Positions 46,456 through 58,413 of a stretch of DNA of 64,000 nucleotides are shown here, piece after piece (position 1 is the stretch's first letter; each line of letters begins with the position of its first letter). The notes under the pieces were generated by a model. That model was not told where the DNA came from and did no database searches. It was given only the letters and a program-made list of their open reading frames with translations. Origin of the DNA: Takakia lepidozioides (Eukaryota; Streptophyta; Takakiopsida; Takakiales; Takakiaceae); contig CM060732.1 of assembly GCA_030704615.1 (NCBI GenBank), positions 31,043,053 to 31,107,052 on the forward strand, in the 5' to 3' direction. The translations under genes and the position numbers were made by a program.

Positions 46456-49400
46456 CTAAACCACTCCCCTAACTTTTCCTCCTACTTTGCGCTTAAGAGA
46501 TCCTACAAGAAAAGAAAGCTCTGCCTTCCGCTTCCGATCTGTGTTTCCCATCTGAACCCCATCTTCAACATTTGCAACTTTTCTATTCTGTAACCTTTGA
46601 ACCTTGTCTCCTCCATCTAGCCTAGTCTCCAAACCAGCATCAGTTTGTTGCAGGCGGCGTCGCTGAACCTCAGCCAGTATTTTAAGCTGTGCAGCAGATT
46701 TTCGAAACCGGGGGTCTGTGGGATCAATGGCGAAATGATGATTTGAAAACAGAGATGCGAACCGTGGGTCGTCCAGATTGGCTGTACCCATTTTATCCTC
46801 TTCTTCTTCGTCTCTGGTTTTACTTCGAATACCCTTCTTTTCCCCTCTATCCTTTTTTCTGCTTTTGTCTTTTGTATGCTTTAGGTTGAAGCCTCGAAGG
46901 CCTGCTTGAAGGCCATGGTCATCCATGAGAAGTAACTCCAGTTCCGCTCTGTTTCCCTTCTCTTCCTTCTTTTTCTCAATTTCCTCTCTCCTTGCATGCT
47001 CCCCATCAGTAACCCTCTTACCAGTCCCCAGAAGGCCATCTTCAGCTCTCTGTTTGTGCACTCGCCGCCCCTCTTTCACTCCTTCCCCTGGAACTTCACC
47101 ATCCGTAGCAAAGAAGGGGTCATCAAACCCATCTTTATCATCAGTGACGAAAGGATCTGAATCCAAATGGACCCTGTAAGAAATATCTGTCTCATCGTCA
47201 GACTCAGGATCCGAGCTATGGTTACCACGGCTCCCCTTCTTTCTCTGTACCTTTCTCTCCTTCTTCTTCCTCAAGTAAGCCTCCCAAACTGTCTCATCCC
47301 CACGTTGCTTTGCTTCCTTCTTCTGCAATAACCGCTCACTGAGGTCGTCCAACCCTGTGTGGAACGTGACCTCCATATCCACATCACCCTTCCCTGACTG
47401 CTTACTCACAGGAGAATCATCCGTGGTGTCTCCAACAAGCAAAGCTCGATATTTCTCCCTCACTTTCGTGGGTCTGCCTTCCCCTGGTTGTTGGTCGCCA
47501 GTAACGCCCCCTACCTCTGATCCCCCAGGCTTTACCCGGTCTGCATCATCATCCACCTCTTCTTCCTCTTCCTCAGATTCCGATGCGAGGTAGGACCTGA
47601 AAGGTGGGAAAACGTCATGAACATGGACTACTCAAAAGCCAAAAAGAAAATTTTAAGATCAACTTGGTACTAACCTGAAATCCATTTCATTTAACTGGTC
47701 AGCATTGAACTTCCGCCGCAGAGCCGTCACACGGTGGGGTTCATCGTCGTCCCACGTCAGCTTCACATTGCTGTGTTGTAGAGCACGTGTCTGAAACTCC
47801 GGAGCCCTGTACTCCTCTGGGACATCCTTTGCTACATCCCGGGGAGCCCTCTCAAACTTCATATGATGGGGAATGAAACGTAAGTCGAGGGTATTCGATG
47901 TTCGCTCAAACTCCATTCCATCACACTGTTGGTAAAGATAATTGGAAGTTTCCCTTGAATCACACTCCACAACCGCATAGTAGTAGCGTAGCTTGTTCTT
48001 CTCATACAGCCGCAGCTTTTCCATGTCAATCTCATCAGTTTCCTCTTCCTCCTCTTCCTTCTCAAAAATGGCCCTAGGTCCATGAGCCTAAACATTTCAT
48101 GACAACAAAAATCAGGACTGCGATCTTAAACCCTGAACCCTAGGTTGTCCGCTTAATATTTGTTATTACTCAAAAGGAATGTTACTTCCTCTCCATCAGT
48201 TCCCTAACTGGTTCCTCTATGTCTGTGGAGGGAGAGATGTTATATTCTTGAACATAGGCCAATTCACTAAAAATGAAGTAGGGGATTTGTAACCCCAACT
48301 GACCCAGGCCACTCAACCATTTCAGCATACTCCATTGGGGCAAACATTGCAACTTTCAAGCACACTGCTCCATCATTCAGTATTCCAAAGTAAGCAGATC
48401 AGGAAGCTGAATTACATGAATATATGATTACCTCCTCAACTTCCATTTGCTGCAAACCAAACTCTGACGGGTACACCGCCACAGACTCCACACGTCCAAC
48501 CTTGGGGATGAAAGACTGCATTAGCACCAATAGATCCACAGCCAATATGTGCTCCCAGTCCATATTCATTATGGCCAGCCTTCGCGTTTCCTGGTTTGTG
48601 GTAGGCACCTTCTCCTCTTCGTCCGCCACTTTCTCCTCCCTGTCACTTTCCCCTTCTGAAGACGAAGAAGATGTTTCCGCCTCACTATCAGAGCCCCACT
48701 CTGAAATTTCTTCTGAGGAGGAGGGCTCCACGCCATCCGCCATCGACAAGCCGCTCTTCCTCCCTCGTGTAGCGGATGTCAAACCTTCTTCACCACTCTC
48801 ACCTTTCTTAGCACCCCCGTCGTCTGATGTCCAGGCTGATGATGACTCTGTGCCCTGTGCCTTATGACTCTTTCTGGCAGCCATCGCCCTTGCATCGACT
48901 TCCGAATTTTCTTTACTTCTGTCTGGAGTCAACACTCCCACCTCTTGCTCGTTGTCGTCTTCATCCAGAACCAGCTCCTGCTCGCTCTCTTCGTCGTCCT
49001 CTTCAAACTGTGTGTGTTTTCTTCTTCTTTTCTTCGTTGTGGAATCCATTTTCTCTTCAGTTTCCTGCTTCTTCTCGCCTTTAATAAAAACACGTTGCGA
49101 CTTTTTCTTCTCTGCCTGACTTGCCTCGCGCAGTTTCTTACCTGTCTTATCCTTCACCCTGTCGAGCTTCTTCGACTCCACGGGTTCCTCCCTCTCAACC
49201 ACCTCATCATCCTCTCCCTCTCCATTTCTCCTCCCCGCGGAGTCATCATCAACTTTGTAGTAACGACGTAACAGTTGGTTCTCCTTCTTCTTCTTCACTC
49301 TCCCTCTCTTATCCACTCCAAGAGGATCCTGGAAATTCCTGTCAGAAAATATATGAGAGAAGCGGGAATCAATGGAAACCTTGGCCTTACCCTTCGGCAT

Positions 49401-49604
49401 CCTCTGAAAGCGCGGGTCCGAGTGCAAACGACTAAACCTTGGATCGGCAATAGCAGCAGGCCGAGGTCCAGCCTCCATCTTCATTGTCTTGGCCGTGCCT
49501 TCCTCCAAGGTCTCTCTTGTTTGCCTACTCGCTCTCTCTTCTCTCCCTTTTCTCTCTTCTCCCTCGTCCGTCCGCACTCGTCGACGATAAAGCTGGACGA
49601 ACAA
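46456..49604 (-). CDS. ESF1: ESF1 homologue, nucleolar pre-rRNA processing protein
   Basis: ESF1 belongs to the small-subunit processome and is needed for early cleavages that make 18S rRNA. Three exons join in frame on the minus strand: 49604-48432, 48087-47675 and 47596-46456, all GT-AG (908 residues from the first ATG). Start choice is uncertain: Met41 at 49484 is nearer to where family members begin, just before DPRFSRLHSDPRFQRMPKG. Long acidic, Lys- and Ser-rich tracts fill residues 100-330. The conserved core starts near residue 340 (RRLAIMNMDWEHILAVDLL, VAVYPSEFGLQQM) and continues over the exon 1-2 junction (GPRAIFEKE, RYYYAVVECDS). MDFRSYLASESEEEE spans the exon 2-3 junction. The C-terminal NUC153 motif is at about 804-826 (DPRFASLFSNHHFAIDPTDP). 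No defect is seen. Confidence 0.93.
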
Positions 49605-49721
49605 CGCTTGTGAGATTCGTCCGACACGATCTTACTTACACTCTTCTGCTTCTCCCCTCATCTCTCTCTCTGTCTGTCTCGCGACTGTGTAATCAGTATT
49701 CAGGTACTTCAGGGCATCGTA
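49485..49721. promoter_or_regulatory. Likely bidirectional promoter of ESF1 and APX
   Basis: The two genes are divergent. Only about 120 bases separate the outermost ATGs (49604 and 49722), or about 240 if ESF1 starts at 49484. The stretch is pyrimidine-rich on the plus strand (CTCTCT, TCTGTCTGTCTCGCGAC) with no clear TATA box, as is common for broadly expressed genes. Confidence 0.55.
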
Positions 49722-51038
49722 ATGGGGCTTGGAGCAGGGTTGCAAGGAGTGGTGGCACCTAACAGGATTGGGCTCTGTTGTGAACCGGCTTCTCACTCTT
49801 GCAGCCCCAAAACTGTAGCTGTGGGGTGCTGTTTGGCCGAGAGAAAGATGCATGCATTTGTTGGTATTTCCTCTGTCAAGCTGCAGTCGGTGTTAATCCC
49901 CCAGGTCTCTTTTAGTGTGTCGTTGCACAAGAAGAAGAAGATGGGCAGGGTCATGACACCCCAGAGAGGGTCTTTCAGCATCAGGAGCTTCGCGTCGGAC
50001 CCAGATCAGCTCAGAGGTGCCCGAGAAGATATCAAGACTCTGCTCAAGGAAAAACATTGTCACCCAATTTTGATCCGGCTGGCCTGGCATGATGCAGGCA
50101 CCTACGACAAGAACGTTTCGGAGTTCCCCAGAAGGGGTGGGGCAAATGGGAGCCTGCGGTACTCGATAGAACTTGACCATGCCGCGAATGCAGGTCTAAT
50201 CGGTGCTCTTAAGCTGCTGGAGCCAGTGAAAGAGAAGTTTCCCAACGTCAGCTATGCAGATCTTTTCCAGCTTGCAAGCGCCACTGCCATTGAGGATGCC
50301 GGGGGCCCGAAGATTCCAATGAAATACGGACGTGTTGATACATCTGGACCTGAAGACTGTGTCAAGGAGGGTAATCTACCTGACGCCGGTCCTCCAAGTC
50401 CTGCATCCCATCTTCGCAATGTGTTCTATCGAATGGGCTTAGGTGACAAGGAGATTGTGGCTTTGTCAGGTGCGCACACAGTGGGACGGTCGCGGCCTGA
50501 GCGTAGTGGGTGGGGGAAACCTGTCACAAAGTATACGAAAGACGGGCCTGGATTGCCTGGAGGTAGTTCATGGACACCGGAATGGCTCAAGTTTGATAAC
50601 TCATACTTCAGAGAGATCAAGGAGAAGAAAGACGAGGATTTACTGGTTCTACCCACTGACGCCGTCGTCTTCGATGACCCAGACTTCAGAACGTATGCAG
50701 AGAAGTATGCCCTAGACGAGGCATCCTTTTTCAAGGACTACGCCGAAGCCCATGCCAAGCTGAGCGAGCTGGGCTCTAGTTTTGATCCTCCTGAGGGAAT
50801 CTACATCGACGAGACCGAGAAAGCAGCACAACCTCAGAAATTTGTTGCAGCGAAGTATTCTACTGAAAGTGATAACAGGAAAGAGCTTTCTGACACAATG
50901 AAAGCCAAAATCCGGGCCGAATACCTGGCTATTGGGGGGAGCCCTGACAAGCCCCTTCCAACAAACTATTACCTTAACATCATCCTTGCAATCGCCGTTC
51001 TTGCTGTGTTAGCGTCGGTCTTTGGTGGCATCTCATAG
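49722..51038 (+). CDS. APX: Thylakoid-type ascorbate peroxidase, intronless
   Basis: Reduces hydrogen peroxide with ascorbate at the chloroplast membrane. The frame is one exon of 438 residues. Residues 1-90 look like a transit peptide (few acids, many Ser/Val/Lys). The haem peroxidase domain follows: distal pocket RLAWHDAG with Arg119, Trp122 and His123; [30 protein letters not shown]; and proximal His252 in [23 protein letters not shown] and [11 protein letters not shown] are typical of chloroplast forms. The C-terminus has [10 protein letters not shown] and a membrane span at about 417-435. This matches thylakoid rather than stromal or cytosolic APX. Met43 and Met74 are alternative starts. 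Chloroplast APX genes of most plants have many introns, so this may be a retrogene. Confidence 0.93.
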   Translation: MGLGAGLQGVVAPNRIGLCCEPASHSCSPKTVAVGCCLAERKMHAFVGISSVKLQSVLIPQVSFSVSLHKKKKMGRVMTPQRGSFSIRSFASDPDQLRGAREDIKTLLKEKHCHPILIRLAWHDAGTYDKNVSEFPRRGGANGSLRYSIELDHAANAGLIGALKLLEPVKEKFPNVSYADLFQLASATAIEDAGGPKIPMKYGRVDTSGPEDCVKEGNLPDAGPPSPASHLRNVFYRMGLGDKEIVALSGAHTVGRSRPERSGWGKPVTKYTKDGPGLPGGSSWTPEWLKFDNSYFREIKEKKDEDLLVLPTDAVVFDDPDFRTYAEKYALDEASFFKDYAEAHAKLSELGSSFDPPEGIYIDETEKAAQPQKFVAAKYSTESDNRKELSDTMKAKIRAEYLAIGGSPDKPLPTNYYLNIILAIAVLAVLASVFGGIS

Positions 51039-52300
51039 CTACCTATTGCTCATATGCAAGTGCTCTGGGACTGGGATCATTGTAATTGCGATACATTAGT
51101 GAATGCACAAATCTAACTACACAAAATTCCTTGCTAGAAGAGGAGTCACGTGTATATGAAGCCTCTGGGCTTTTGTATGTTACTGCTTATATGGTTCTTG
51201 TCAGAGAAACCAACAACAAGACTTGGATGAGGTATTTCTCCAGAAATGTTTGATTACTCTGCTGGCTTTGTGTCTGTAGGGATGTTCGTGGAGACACTAT
51301 GATGGGAATCTAAGCCATTTGCTTTGATGCGGTTTGCAGGGATTAGAGTCCTTGAAGAAGCTGCTCTGTAACCCAAATGGTGCTCAGGCGGAAGTTGATG
51401 AATAACTGAGTGGATGATATCAGATTGCCCTGACTGGGGTGAGCACAAAAACTGTAACACACCCTCACTATCCTTGCAATGTCTCACATCAGGTTTGGGA
51501 CCTCCCTCTGGTAGCAGCAAGGGCAAGAGCTTTCTGACACTTGAGTTTAGTCACGTTATTCAGAGATTTTGGAAATGTTTGGAAAGACCAACTGAGATGA
51601 TGGCTGCACCTAAGATTGTTGCAAGATTCCACTGAAGAATTCTTGATATTTGGTCCAGTGGTGTAGATGAAGATGTCCGATTTTCGGTTTTGTGGGTCCT
51701 AGTCTTGTATCCTATTAGTTAGAACCTTTGGACACTATAGACCGCCTGGTGGATGTAATACGGAAGTGGACATCAGCTCAGGGGACTTTGGTGATGCCTA
51801 AATTGCCATGGAGGGTTTCAAATCTTGCGTCCTCAAGGTACAGGTTTTTATCACAAAATTGAATACCAGTCCACATCAATCCTCTTCATGTCATGTTTAC
51901 TACTAGCCTGTCCTGCAGTTTACTGCCGAACATTCACTCAGGCACTACAACTGCTTATATTTTGTTTCAACAAGGTCCCTCATTAGTCTACTGTCGTGCA
52001 CCTGAGATGTGCAGTGTTGGCTTGTCTGATTGTGAGAGATTCAAGCAAAAACTTCAACATTCTTCCATCAGTGCTGCTCCTGTCCTGTCTGCATGTGACT
52101 TCCACACATTTGCAAGCAAGCAACTAACAACGATTTTATTCAAATTTCCTAAGGAGTGGGAATATGGAATGCTTGATGAATGTGTAAAACCCATTCAGAA
52201 ACTATACATGGCTCCAAAGACCTAAAAAAGGTGCAACTAGGGTAGCCTGTGCCGGTGGCCCAAGTGTCAAAATATGAAGCAAGCCATATCTAATCATTTT
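51039..52300. other. Downstream of APX, no gene recognised
   Basis: It should include the APX 3' UTR. The plus-strand frame at 51893-52225 has no recognisable motif. I see no poly(A) tail or target duplication right after the APX stop that would prove retroposition. Confidence 0.45.
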
Positions 52301-52307
52301 TTTTCCG

Positions 52308-52480
52308 CAGAGCCTACAACCAGATTTGAACCGGAGACCTTTCCCTTGATATCTCTCATGTGGAGGCTCCAATCTTGTACAGTGACCAAAAGTACTTGAA
52401 ATTCGTTTTAGCCATATCTCATCATTTTTTCCAAGAGCTTACCACCAGATTTCAACTGGAGACCTTTCCCTTTATATCTT
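52308..52480 (-). repeat. tRNA-like repeat units, second one broken by LINE B
   Basis: On the minus strand, a unit of about 60 bases has GAGCCT and AGGCTC ends able to pair, and a B-box-like CCGGTTCAAATCTGG. It lies at about 52308-52385 and partly again at 52433-52480. The pieces are linked by GACCAAAAGTACTTGAAATTC (52386-52406). The second copy runs directly into the LINE B tail. It looks like a decayed tRNA-derived SINE. Confidence 0.4.
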
Positions 52481-55400
52481 TTTTTTTTTTTTTTTTGGAA
52501 AGGGACATAGGCCCTTTTAGTCAAATTAATTAAAAAGAAGATGTCACATTGGTGGAAAAAAATAACCACCCAAAAGGCCATGAAGGCTTACTAAGGGGGA
52601 ACATCCCGTGGCCGTAGCAAACTTGCTAACAGTAGATAGGGAAGGAGTGAATAGTGGTAAAGCAGAGGGTGCGAGAGAGATAACATGCTATGCTAGGGCA
52701 GGGTGAAAGGGCAGTAAGAAAGATCTATGCAAGAGAGACTTGTATGCATTGTTCCGAGAATGGTTTTGATTAGAGAGGTAGCTAGCTACTCCTTGAGATA
52801 AGAGCACAAAGGTCATGCGAAGATGAGGTGCGGAGCTGATCCGGAGTTGACGACCTGTGAAGACAAGGAGTTGGAGAAGATCTGCAGTGGCAATGTGAAT
52901 GTGAAGACAGGTTCAGTAATTTAGAACTTGAGCTGAGTTCTAAATTTAGGATCTCGACTTTTCTTATGCCTCCAATTGAAATCTGCCTCGTCTCCATCAC
53001 CAGGGGACTTCCCATTGAGGGGGGATTGATTGATTCCAGGTAAAGTGCATGTTGGGAAGACTGGAGCCGAGCAAGTTGCCTTTGCCCCAAGAGTCGGCGA
53101 AATCTTGAAGCAGCTTCCTCCCTCGTTGCTCCGAAGTTCTGGGAAGAGCTGCACAAACAGTGTCCCACGCTTTTCGCCCCTCAGTTAACATATCAAAATA
53201 TATGTGAAAGAGGATTGATCTACCCCTGGGGGCTTTTCCCTCATAAACCCAATTGCATCTGGCTCTCCATAGATTCCACAAGGTGTGGGCTCTAAGAGTG
53301 TTCCATACTGAGCAAACACTCATTGTTAGACCAGGCAGGAAATTTAAAAGCAGTAGAGATGGAGGAGAAAGGGCTGGGAAAGAAGCCCAATGAGAGTAGA
53401 ACGAGAGAACCAGCCCCCAGATTCTACTTGAAAGATTGCAGGATAGCAGACAATGTTCTATGGATTCCGTTTGTGAATGGCAGAGAGTACAGGTAGGGTT
53501 ATCCTCATGTGTTCACTGCCTGACTGGAATGATTATGTATACAAGCTTCCATAGAAAGGCTGATATCTTTGCAGGCCTGTGCTTCCTCCAAACATCTTTC
53601 CATATCTTGTTCCAGATCCTTTGGGTAAGGTTGTTGTTGCCCCATTTTGCTGACCATTTACCTCTAAAGGATTGGGGTGGGCAGGCCAAGGAGTACCCTT
53701 TCTTCACTGTGTATCCAAAGAAAGGGGTTTTCTTCGTGTCCATCCATTTCTACTCCTCTGGGTCAAACTGCAGATCTTCCAAAGGGCACATGAGAAACCA
53801 GATGAGTGTTTCATGACGGGCCCATGGAGCCTCCATCCCTTGAGGTGGCAAGGGGTTTGCATTTCCTTTGCCATCAAGCACCCGTATGTGGAACAAGCTT
53901 GTTTTAGGAACCTCCACCATCCCTGTATAAGAGAGGTCACCCTCGCAATCTGTGTGAAACCCCATTCCAAATGCCATTGGTCCATGAGTTTCTATGACCA
54001 GTATCATTGTCTTTTCATTGTCTCTATTGCAAGCCATCCAGACAGGAGCCATCCAATTCTAAGCTTGTTGCTCTAGCAGTGGGGTCAAGTATTGCGGGAT
54101 ATTGGCCAGAAGAGCGCCCCATGCCCTGGATCTCCTCCTGCCAAAGGATCCTGATATGCCCTCTTCTGTAAGGAAATTTTCCCCTAGCGCATTGCTACAA
54201 TGTGAGTGAAACCCTGCCCCTCCCAGAAAGCCCAGCGAGGGGTTTGCGTGAGCAAGATAGCAGAGTCCATGTTGTAGTTTGCGAATAGGGGTTACCGAAG
54301 ACATTCCTGCCGGCTGGTTGACATTCTTTGGGTAAGGTTACCCCTGATGCTTTGCCAGGCTCTCCAGATAGATTGCCAAGGTCTGGAGCCGAGAGCCACT
54401 GTTGCGTTTTTGCCTTGAACAATCCATCTAGTGATTGAGCCCAAAGTTTTGATGTTTTTGGCACTGAGCCCATCAGGTAAGGTTGAATGAGCTTACTCCA
54501 AGGGGAGTTTCTATGAGTGATGGCTCTGGGAATCCATTTTGCTAGCAAGGCCTTTATTTGAGCTGTAGGATCGATGATTCCCAGACCACCCTCGGTTTTT
54601 TTCTAGCATGGTTGATCCCATGAGAGTAGTGCTCTTCTCACTTGTGACATTTGAATCCTTTGGGAAGGGGAAGCAAACATGGAAGTTTCCAGGTGTACAC
54701 TGTTCTGGACCTCTTCCTTTTGCTATTGTAGTTGATGGGAAGATATTGGTTTGCACTGTCTTTGTGGATCGAAAGGTTTCTAGCAGAGATGTCCCAAGAA
54801 AGAATCTGAGAAAGAAAAAGAAGTGCCGATGGGGATGAGGGGAGTGCTGTGGAGTCCCACCAACCTGGCAGGAGTTTTTGGTGAGTTGGTTGACTGTCCA
54901 GCATGAGGGTCCAGACCCTTTTGCTGTCAGTAGCATGAGGGACACAGAAACAGAGGGGGGAGCAAGCATGGGAGGACATGCTCACCATTGGAGGCAATTC
55001 AATGGTCTCCTCTGGTAGCAGGAAAGTGATGGAGGTGTCAAAGCTTGCTCCGATTTCTGGGAGTGACGTGAAGTAAGTGGGTGGCAGGAAGGGTATCGCT
55101 ATCACCCTTGGTCTCCAGAGAATACCTTTCTTGTGTCCCCAGTCATGTGTCCAAGGGAAAATGAAGACCTTGACTGCGGATTGCTAGGTGTTGAACGCCA
55201 GTGCTTTGTCCACATCTGATTTGGAGGAGAACAGGACTGCATAGAAGCCTCGGCCCATGGAGAGGCTGAAATGATGCGCGAGTCCACCTTGGTGTCCGAG
55301 ATGTTGGATTACCCAGCGCCTGATCTCAGCTCTAGGGCGGGGTTTTCCAGGGAAGTAGATGAGGATTCCTGTTTGAGTCAGTTTTTGCGCTTGTGCGATC

Positions 55401-56470
55401 AACTTGTCTTTGTTCAAAGCGATAACAGGTTGTTCTGTCTCCACTTGCACCTCTGTATCTTCCCATAACACCTCAGCGGGCCTGGGGGATGGCAGTGTGG
55501 CATTTGTAGTCGGGTCTTTTCCAAGGATGGAGCCAGAGGCCTCAAAGGCATTTTTCTTGGTCCATACCTGGTTTTTGCCTCTTCCTTGAGTGGAGGCTCC
55601 TCCGCGTTTGCCATGCTTCGAGCTTCCTCATCTGGAGTCCATGACAATACCACCAAACGACGATGGTCAGCAAGTCACTTAGACTGGCGCTCCGCTGGGA
55701 ACAGTGAGAATGAGAGGATAAATTTTAGAATTGAGAAGAGGATCGGGGGGGGGGGGGGGGGGGTGGTAGTTGGAAGCTGCGAATGCAGCTGAAGCAGTGA
55801 GAAGTAGTGAGAAGAAGGATATTCAAGCTGATGTTGAGGGAACACCTTGAAGCAAATGAAAAGAGTGTGAGTGAAAGAGACAGAGAGATACTAGTGCCTG
55901 GTAGATATGAAGTGAGCATGTAATTTGTATCACCCAAGGGGTTATGGTTGCTTCCCTGTCAACTTCTTTAGGCCAGGGTGTTGAGCTTGTGATAGGCAGC
56001 AGGCCCAGTCCCATTTGTTGCCCTTCCGTCTTTGTGCCGTCATTCATAAAGAGAACCTGTAAACTTGAATTTTGGCAGGAATGAGTAGCCCTTTCATTGT
56101 GATCACAGCTTCACTGTCAGTTGTAGTGTCCAGAGGGGGCAATGCGCCGGTAGCAGGGCGGCCCATTAGTGGAGTGAGGCGAAGATGCAGAGAGTGAGAA
56201 GGAAGGATGCTTTGTGAAGTTTATGAATGAATGATATTTTCTGTGAGAAGTTTCTTGAGAGAGCAAGGTAGAGACAAGTGCAGATGATCGTAAGTGTTGA
56301 TGAACGCTGGGTCTTGGCGTACCTCAGTCCATCCTTGAATACACAGATCATTGCTTAAGAAGATAGGGGGAAAGAAAGTGGCTAAGTCCCTGGGCTCACT
56401 CACCGCAAACTGCGGAGCAACACCCATCCCCTCCCCCCCCTCGACCCCTCCCAAAGTTAAAGTTAAACAT
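52481..56470 (-). mobile_element. LINE copy B, same family as copy A, internally deleted
   Basis: Minus-strand order: 5' UTR (about 55670-56470, sharing GGCTAAGTCCC and CGCAAACTGC with copy A); ORF1 start (55184-55656, NKDKLIAQAQKL, SMGRGFYAVLF); ORF1 end (54638-55105); then directly the last part of reverse transcriptase (near 54600, GLGIIDP and LLAKWIPRAI); C-terminal region (53500-54300); 3' UTR; and a poly(A) tail seen as T at 52481-52498. The zinc knuckle part of ORF1, the endonuclease and most of the reverse transcriptase are missing. It cannot move on its own, but its termini remain. Confidence 0.85.
54638..55656 (-). pseudogene. LINE B ORF1 remnant
   Basis: The N-terminal DUF4283-like part (55184-55471) is about two-thirds identical by eye to copy A. 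It continues at 54638-55105, where PEIGASF is followed at once by FLLPEETIELPP. In copy A these two sites are separated by the zinc knuckle. Frames are interrupted. A run of 19 G at 55745-55763 lies just upstream. Confidence 0.75.
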
Positions 56471-57362
56471 CCGCCTGATATCTCTCCTGGAAAGGCTCCA
56501 ACCATTGTCCTAGGAATGCCCACTTTGCTATTTTTCGTGAATTTCCAACGACCAAAAGTACTTGAAATTCCACATCTCCAACACTGCAGGTCCCAAAATC
56601 ATGAGACCAAGCCTGTGCACTCCTCCTCGTCGAGGGCTTTCCAATGGTACCAAGCGCTAGGGCTGGGGCCTCGCGGTGTGGGACATCTCAACGTGACGAA
56701 ACAAAACAAAACAAAACAAACAATTGTTTTGTCATCTTTTGCAATAGACAATGTTGCTTGCAACCGTCAACAAACACCTTTATTGGTACACTCTACTGGT
56801 AGTCCATAGAGGATAGGATTTTCCAAGTCAAGCACATTTTGAGCATTCATATCCTCCCCAAAATATGGGAGATGAAATGAGTATTGGAGACATGTATGAC
56901 TACAGTGAAGCTTTCAGCCTAGAGAGAATTTCCTTTATTTTGCACTTAGTGCAAATAATAGTCACTTGGCCAAACCTTTGGTTCATTTTCTCGCAAATTT
57001 TGAATACCACACTTCACAGCACTTTTGATGGCCAAGGGGCACACATCATAGGATATCATCTTCTGTTAAAACTGCCTGAACCTTGCAACTCTCAATGCCT
57101 TGAGAGGCCTCCTTGCCACAAATATTTGCCCAAGATGAAACGAAGGTGGCATAGAACTGGAAAGCTTTCAGCCTAAAAAAGAACTTGCACATGTAGACAA
57201 GATATGTCAGTTGGTAATTGTCTACTGTCCAGTTTTCCAATATCACTTTCCAGCTCTTTGAATGACCACTGTTGTTGGTGCTTTGGTCTATCCAGGCCAT
57301 TCTGCTTCAACATACAGTACAAAATGCTATATGGGAGGTTGCATCTTCAAATAATAGATGTG
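56471..57362. other. Stretch between LINE B and the hAT element
   Basis: 56474-56575 repeats the second half of the tRNA-like unit seen at 52350-52406 (GATATCTCTC, GGCTCCAA, GACCAAAAGTACTTGAAATTC). This implies LINE B split that repeat. An AAACA microsatellite lies at about 56700-56721. No gene is recognised; the frame at 56865-57176 has no known motif. Confidence 0.45.
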
Positions 57363-57370
57363 GTCATGAC

Positions 57371-58183
57371 CAGTGTTGTACCGGTATATAGGGTATTCCC
57401 TGGTATGTGCACAGGTATATGCAATGGTATCAAGGACCCCACCTAGACCCCACCAGCCTGATATCAACCAAGAGAAATACCCCCGCTATGCACAAGTTAC
57501 CCCCAATAAGTCCCAAATTAATACCCTGGCTTCTACCATACCAGTATGGTATTCATTAATGTCATACCCTTGTAGATACCAGTACTTCCCCCTCGGTGTG
57601 GCGAAGTCCCTAGAGTATTTGTATAGCATAGGTTGGGGGAGGGGGTGGGGGGCTTCTTCAATGTCCACTGTAGTGGCTGTAAATTTTACTGCAGATGCTG
57701 ATTTGGTTGAGGATCATGAAGATGAATTGCAAGAGGCTGGATATTTTGATGACTTGGGAGATTAGACTTCTTAGCATGCTACTAATGGGATTGATTCCAT
57801 CTGAAATTGAATCAAATTCTGCAACCACTCAATTGTTCTAGAGGCACTTACAATTGTATTTGTGGCGACTTCAAGAAAATACTTTGATTTAAAATATCTA
57901 TTCAGGGATTTTGTTACAACAAATTTGCTCTTATTATTTTAAGGTCTGCAATGATCTTATTTAATACCAGACCCGGATATATGTATCACTGGTATCGCGC
58001 AAACAACTACTCTATTTATACCAGATCAAACAAAACTACTCACTTCTATTTATTTATACCAGTCCAGTATCTAATTTTTTTAAATTAATCTAATACCAGG
58101 ACCTGCCATATCTCAAATTTAGTCCATAATTCACTACCAGTACTAGTCTGGTATGCCCAAATTTTAATATTGGTACAACACTG
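57371..58183. mobile_element. Non-autonomous hAT-type transposon, 813 bp
   Basis: Ends are perfect 12-bp inverted repeats, CAGTGTTGTACC at 57371 and its reverse complement ending at 58183. It is flanked by an exact 8-bp target duplication GTCATGAC (57363-57370 and 58184-58191). An 8-bp duplication and CAGTG ends are the hAT signature. Both subterminal regions are dense in GGTAT and ATACC motifs, likely transposase sites. A short frame ending EAGYFDDLGD near 57765 might be the last bit of an internal gene, but no hAT transposase domain is present. Confidence 0.88.
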
Positions 58184-58413
58184 GTCATGACGTCCAATAT
58201 GTCAATGTGTGACTGGACTAGCTTGATTTACCCTTGCAGAAAAGGCCCAACAGTACATTGCAATCTCTACTAGTACATATTCTTTACAATCCGAAAGGAC
58301 TCTTTCAACGTACTCTTTCAGCAATTGAACTTTGGACCCTCAGGTTCTAAGATCTAAGATCTATTAGCATGTTGTATCAGAGCATGTGGACCATAATCCT
58401 CTCAAATGGCACC

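Noticed and set aside
51893-52225. 110-residue plus-strand frame after APX
   Set aside because: No motif, no clear promoter, and located in probable 3' flank; likely chance.
52308-52385. Functional tRNA gene
   Set aside because: Ends can pair and a B box is visible, but there is no convincing A box, D-arm or anticodon loop.
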